DNA of 64,000 nt from a virus: IMG/VR virus record IMGVR_UViG_3300021962_008382, positions 94,916 to 158,915 of that record; one strand, given 5' to 3'. Each line of letters begins with the position of its first letter. Position 1 is the stretch's first letter. The translations under genes were made by a program, and so were the position numbers. Under the pieces are notes generated by a model, which saw only the letters and a program-made list of their open reading frames with translations, made no database searches and was not told the origin of the DNA. This document shows positions 63,153 through 64,000 of this stretch, one piece after another.

Positions 63153-63165
63153 ATTAATTCCTCAT
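63150..63165 (-). promoter_or_regulatory. RegA-like operator at the uvsX start
   Basis: Minus-strand ATGAGGAATTAATATG includes ribosome binding site and start codon of uvsX and shares UGAGGAA-U-UA with the T4 gene 44 RegA element. Confidence 0.4.
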
Positions 63166-63211
63166 CATGTCTTGACATTATAATGTATAACTTAGTTAAC
63201 ATCAACAATAC

Positions 63212-64000
63212 TTATCCGAATAGTCCTTCTAACGTAGCTTGTTCTTTTAACTGCCAACCAATACAGTTAAGTAACGAGTTAAGAGGATCTAGGAAAGCTT
63301 TTTCGAACATTTTATCGTAATCTATGTAATTTTGCAATCTAAATTCTTGAGGAAGTTCCCCAAGGAAAGAGATGACGTGAGAACCTAAAGGGTTCGGTTC
63401 CTTTAGGTATATGAATTTAATTTTATCCCCTTCCTGAATATACTGATGCTGCTTTTCAAGACCGAGATTCTTAATCATATGATTATATATCAACGAACCT
63501 CTTACATGGATAGGAGTACCTTTCTTAAAGATAGAATTAGAATCACTGTATTCTTTTACACCGTTAACCCCTCGAGGAAACGCAATAGACTCCGGATCTA
63601 GCTTATGCCATTTTTTCTCGATTTCACTCACGTACTGCTTAATACTACTTTCATCTTTCGTAAGTACAATTTCTACCGCCTCTTTAAGCGCTTTTCTAAC
63701 AGGGGCCGGGGTAGAAGTACGAACAATCTCCATACCCAGAACTTTGAGTTTAGGAGGATCGTATACCACCCCTTCAGCATTGTGTACGGTCAGGGCATAT
63801 CTTTTCTTAGCAATCCATACACCCCTCTCGGCAATAACTTCCCGCTTAAACTTAATCTTACTCTGCAGTGTATTTAAGTAACTTGAAAATTCTTCGCATG
63901 TCTTACTGATAGCAGGTTCGATAACTTTCGTACAATATTTGTCGAGTACATCTACAGTTTCTTTTGTCGTCTTGTTAGGTATAACAGCCTTAACTATCTC
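63212..64000 (-). CDS. 43: DNA polymerase gp43, C-terminal part (truncated by the window)
   Basis: The frame is open to the window edge, giving the last 262 residues of a family B polymerase. KREVIAERGVWIAKKRYALT and VYDPPKLKVLGMEIVRTSTP are the thumb-side motif and the KKRY loop that binds primer-template in T4/RB69 gp43. SIAFPRGVNGVKEYSD and GTPIHVRGSLIYNHMIKNLG are typical of the thumb. The C-terminus KEQATLEGLFG is a clamp-binding peptide for gp45, like the T4 LDFLFG end. The 59-nt gap to uvsX holds no gene. Confidence 0.92.
   Translation of the reverse strand, partial: EIVKAVIPNKTTKETVDVLDKYCTKVIEPAISKTCEEFSSYLNTLQSKIKFKREVIAERGVWIAKKRYALTVHNAEGVVYDPPKLKVLGMEIVRTSTPAPVRKALKEAVEIVLTKDESSIKQYVSEIEKKWHKLDPESIAFPRGVNGVKEYSDSNSIFKKGTPIHVRGSLIYNHMIKNLGLEKQHQYIQEGDKIKFIYLKEPNPLGSHVISFLGELPQEFRLQNYIDYDKMFEKAFLDPLNSLLNCIGWQLKEQATLEGLFG

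Noticed and set aside
1-64000. tRNA genes, CRISPR arrays, insertion sequences and integrase or attachment sites
   Set aside because: Reading both strands I found no cloverleaf-like cluster with a CCA-type end, no spaced direct repeats outside genes, and no transposase or integrase motifs. A dedicated tRNA scan would be needed to exclude a divergent tRNA.

Overview
The window is a continuous piece of a T4-like myovirus genome of the marine type (cyanophage/pelagiphage-like tail and replication genes). It contains recognisable homologues of T4 gp4, 6, 8, 25, 26, 32, 33, 41, 43, 48, 53, 59, 61, UvsX, RNase H and probably gp2, 27, 51, 54 and DsbA. It also has genes typical of marine relatives: PhoH, ThyX, NrdA/NrdB, a DUF4815-type giant tail protein, a 2OG-Fe(II) oxygenase, and an OB-fold hub protein separate from its needle. 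The sequence is AT-rich and almost fully coding. The host cannot be named from this window: no tRNA, photosynthesis or other host-marker gene is seen.

Layout. Positions 1-8858 (minus) hold distal fibre and adhesin genes. Among them is a Pro/Gly-rich fibre with 39-bp repeats, followed on its transcript by a prolyl-hydroxylase-like oxygenase, a sulfotransferase and two paralogous unknown genes. Positions 8870-29046 (minus) are the baseplate and neck block: DUF4815 protein, gp8, a small tail protein, a gp7/gpI-like wedge, gp6, gp25, a needle with an M15 peptidase, an OB-fold hub protein with a second hydrolase-like domain, gp27-like, gp53, a tube-type protein, gp2-like and gp4. Positions 29084-32684 are the only plus-strand block: gp48, gp26, a gp51-like small protein, a tiny ORF and a tape-measure/hub-like protein. 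It converges on gene 32 at a strong hairpin terminator.

Positions 32712-42697 (minus) carry gp32, gp59, gp33, a RecB-like nuclease, a GH19 endolysin, PhoH, several small conserved genes, a DsbA-like gene, RNase H, and nuclease/Zn-ribbon genes leading into dCMP deaminase. Positions 42694-47967 hold NrdB, NrdA, a spanin pair, ThyX and primase. Positions 48016-58744 are a late virion-protein block: head-internal-like proteins, a Dps-like ferritin, a nucleotidyltransferase, a fibre with a C-terminal jelly-roll, a ligase-like protein and a nuclease-like protein. Positions 58838-64000 hold a winged-helix regulator, small genes, an HEXXH protein, helicase gp41, UvsX and the C-terminal part of DNA polymerase gp43.

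Control signals. T4-type late promoters of the form NATAAATA precede many virion and lysis genes, including a back-to-back pair at 29048-29080. Sites resembling the T4 gene 44 RegA operator (UGAGGAAAUU near the start) cover the starts of uvsX and three small early-type genes. The most unusual observations are: a candidate -1 frameshift at G GGC CCT (38965-38971) into a 46-codon ORF that lacks any start codon; the repeat-fibre/hydroxylase/sulfotransferase cluster; a needle complex split over two genes that each carry a murein-hydrolase-like domain; and a phage Dps with four conserved ferroxidase residues.
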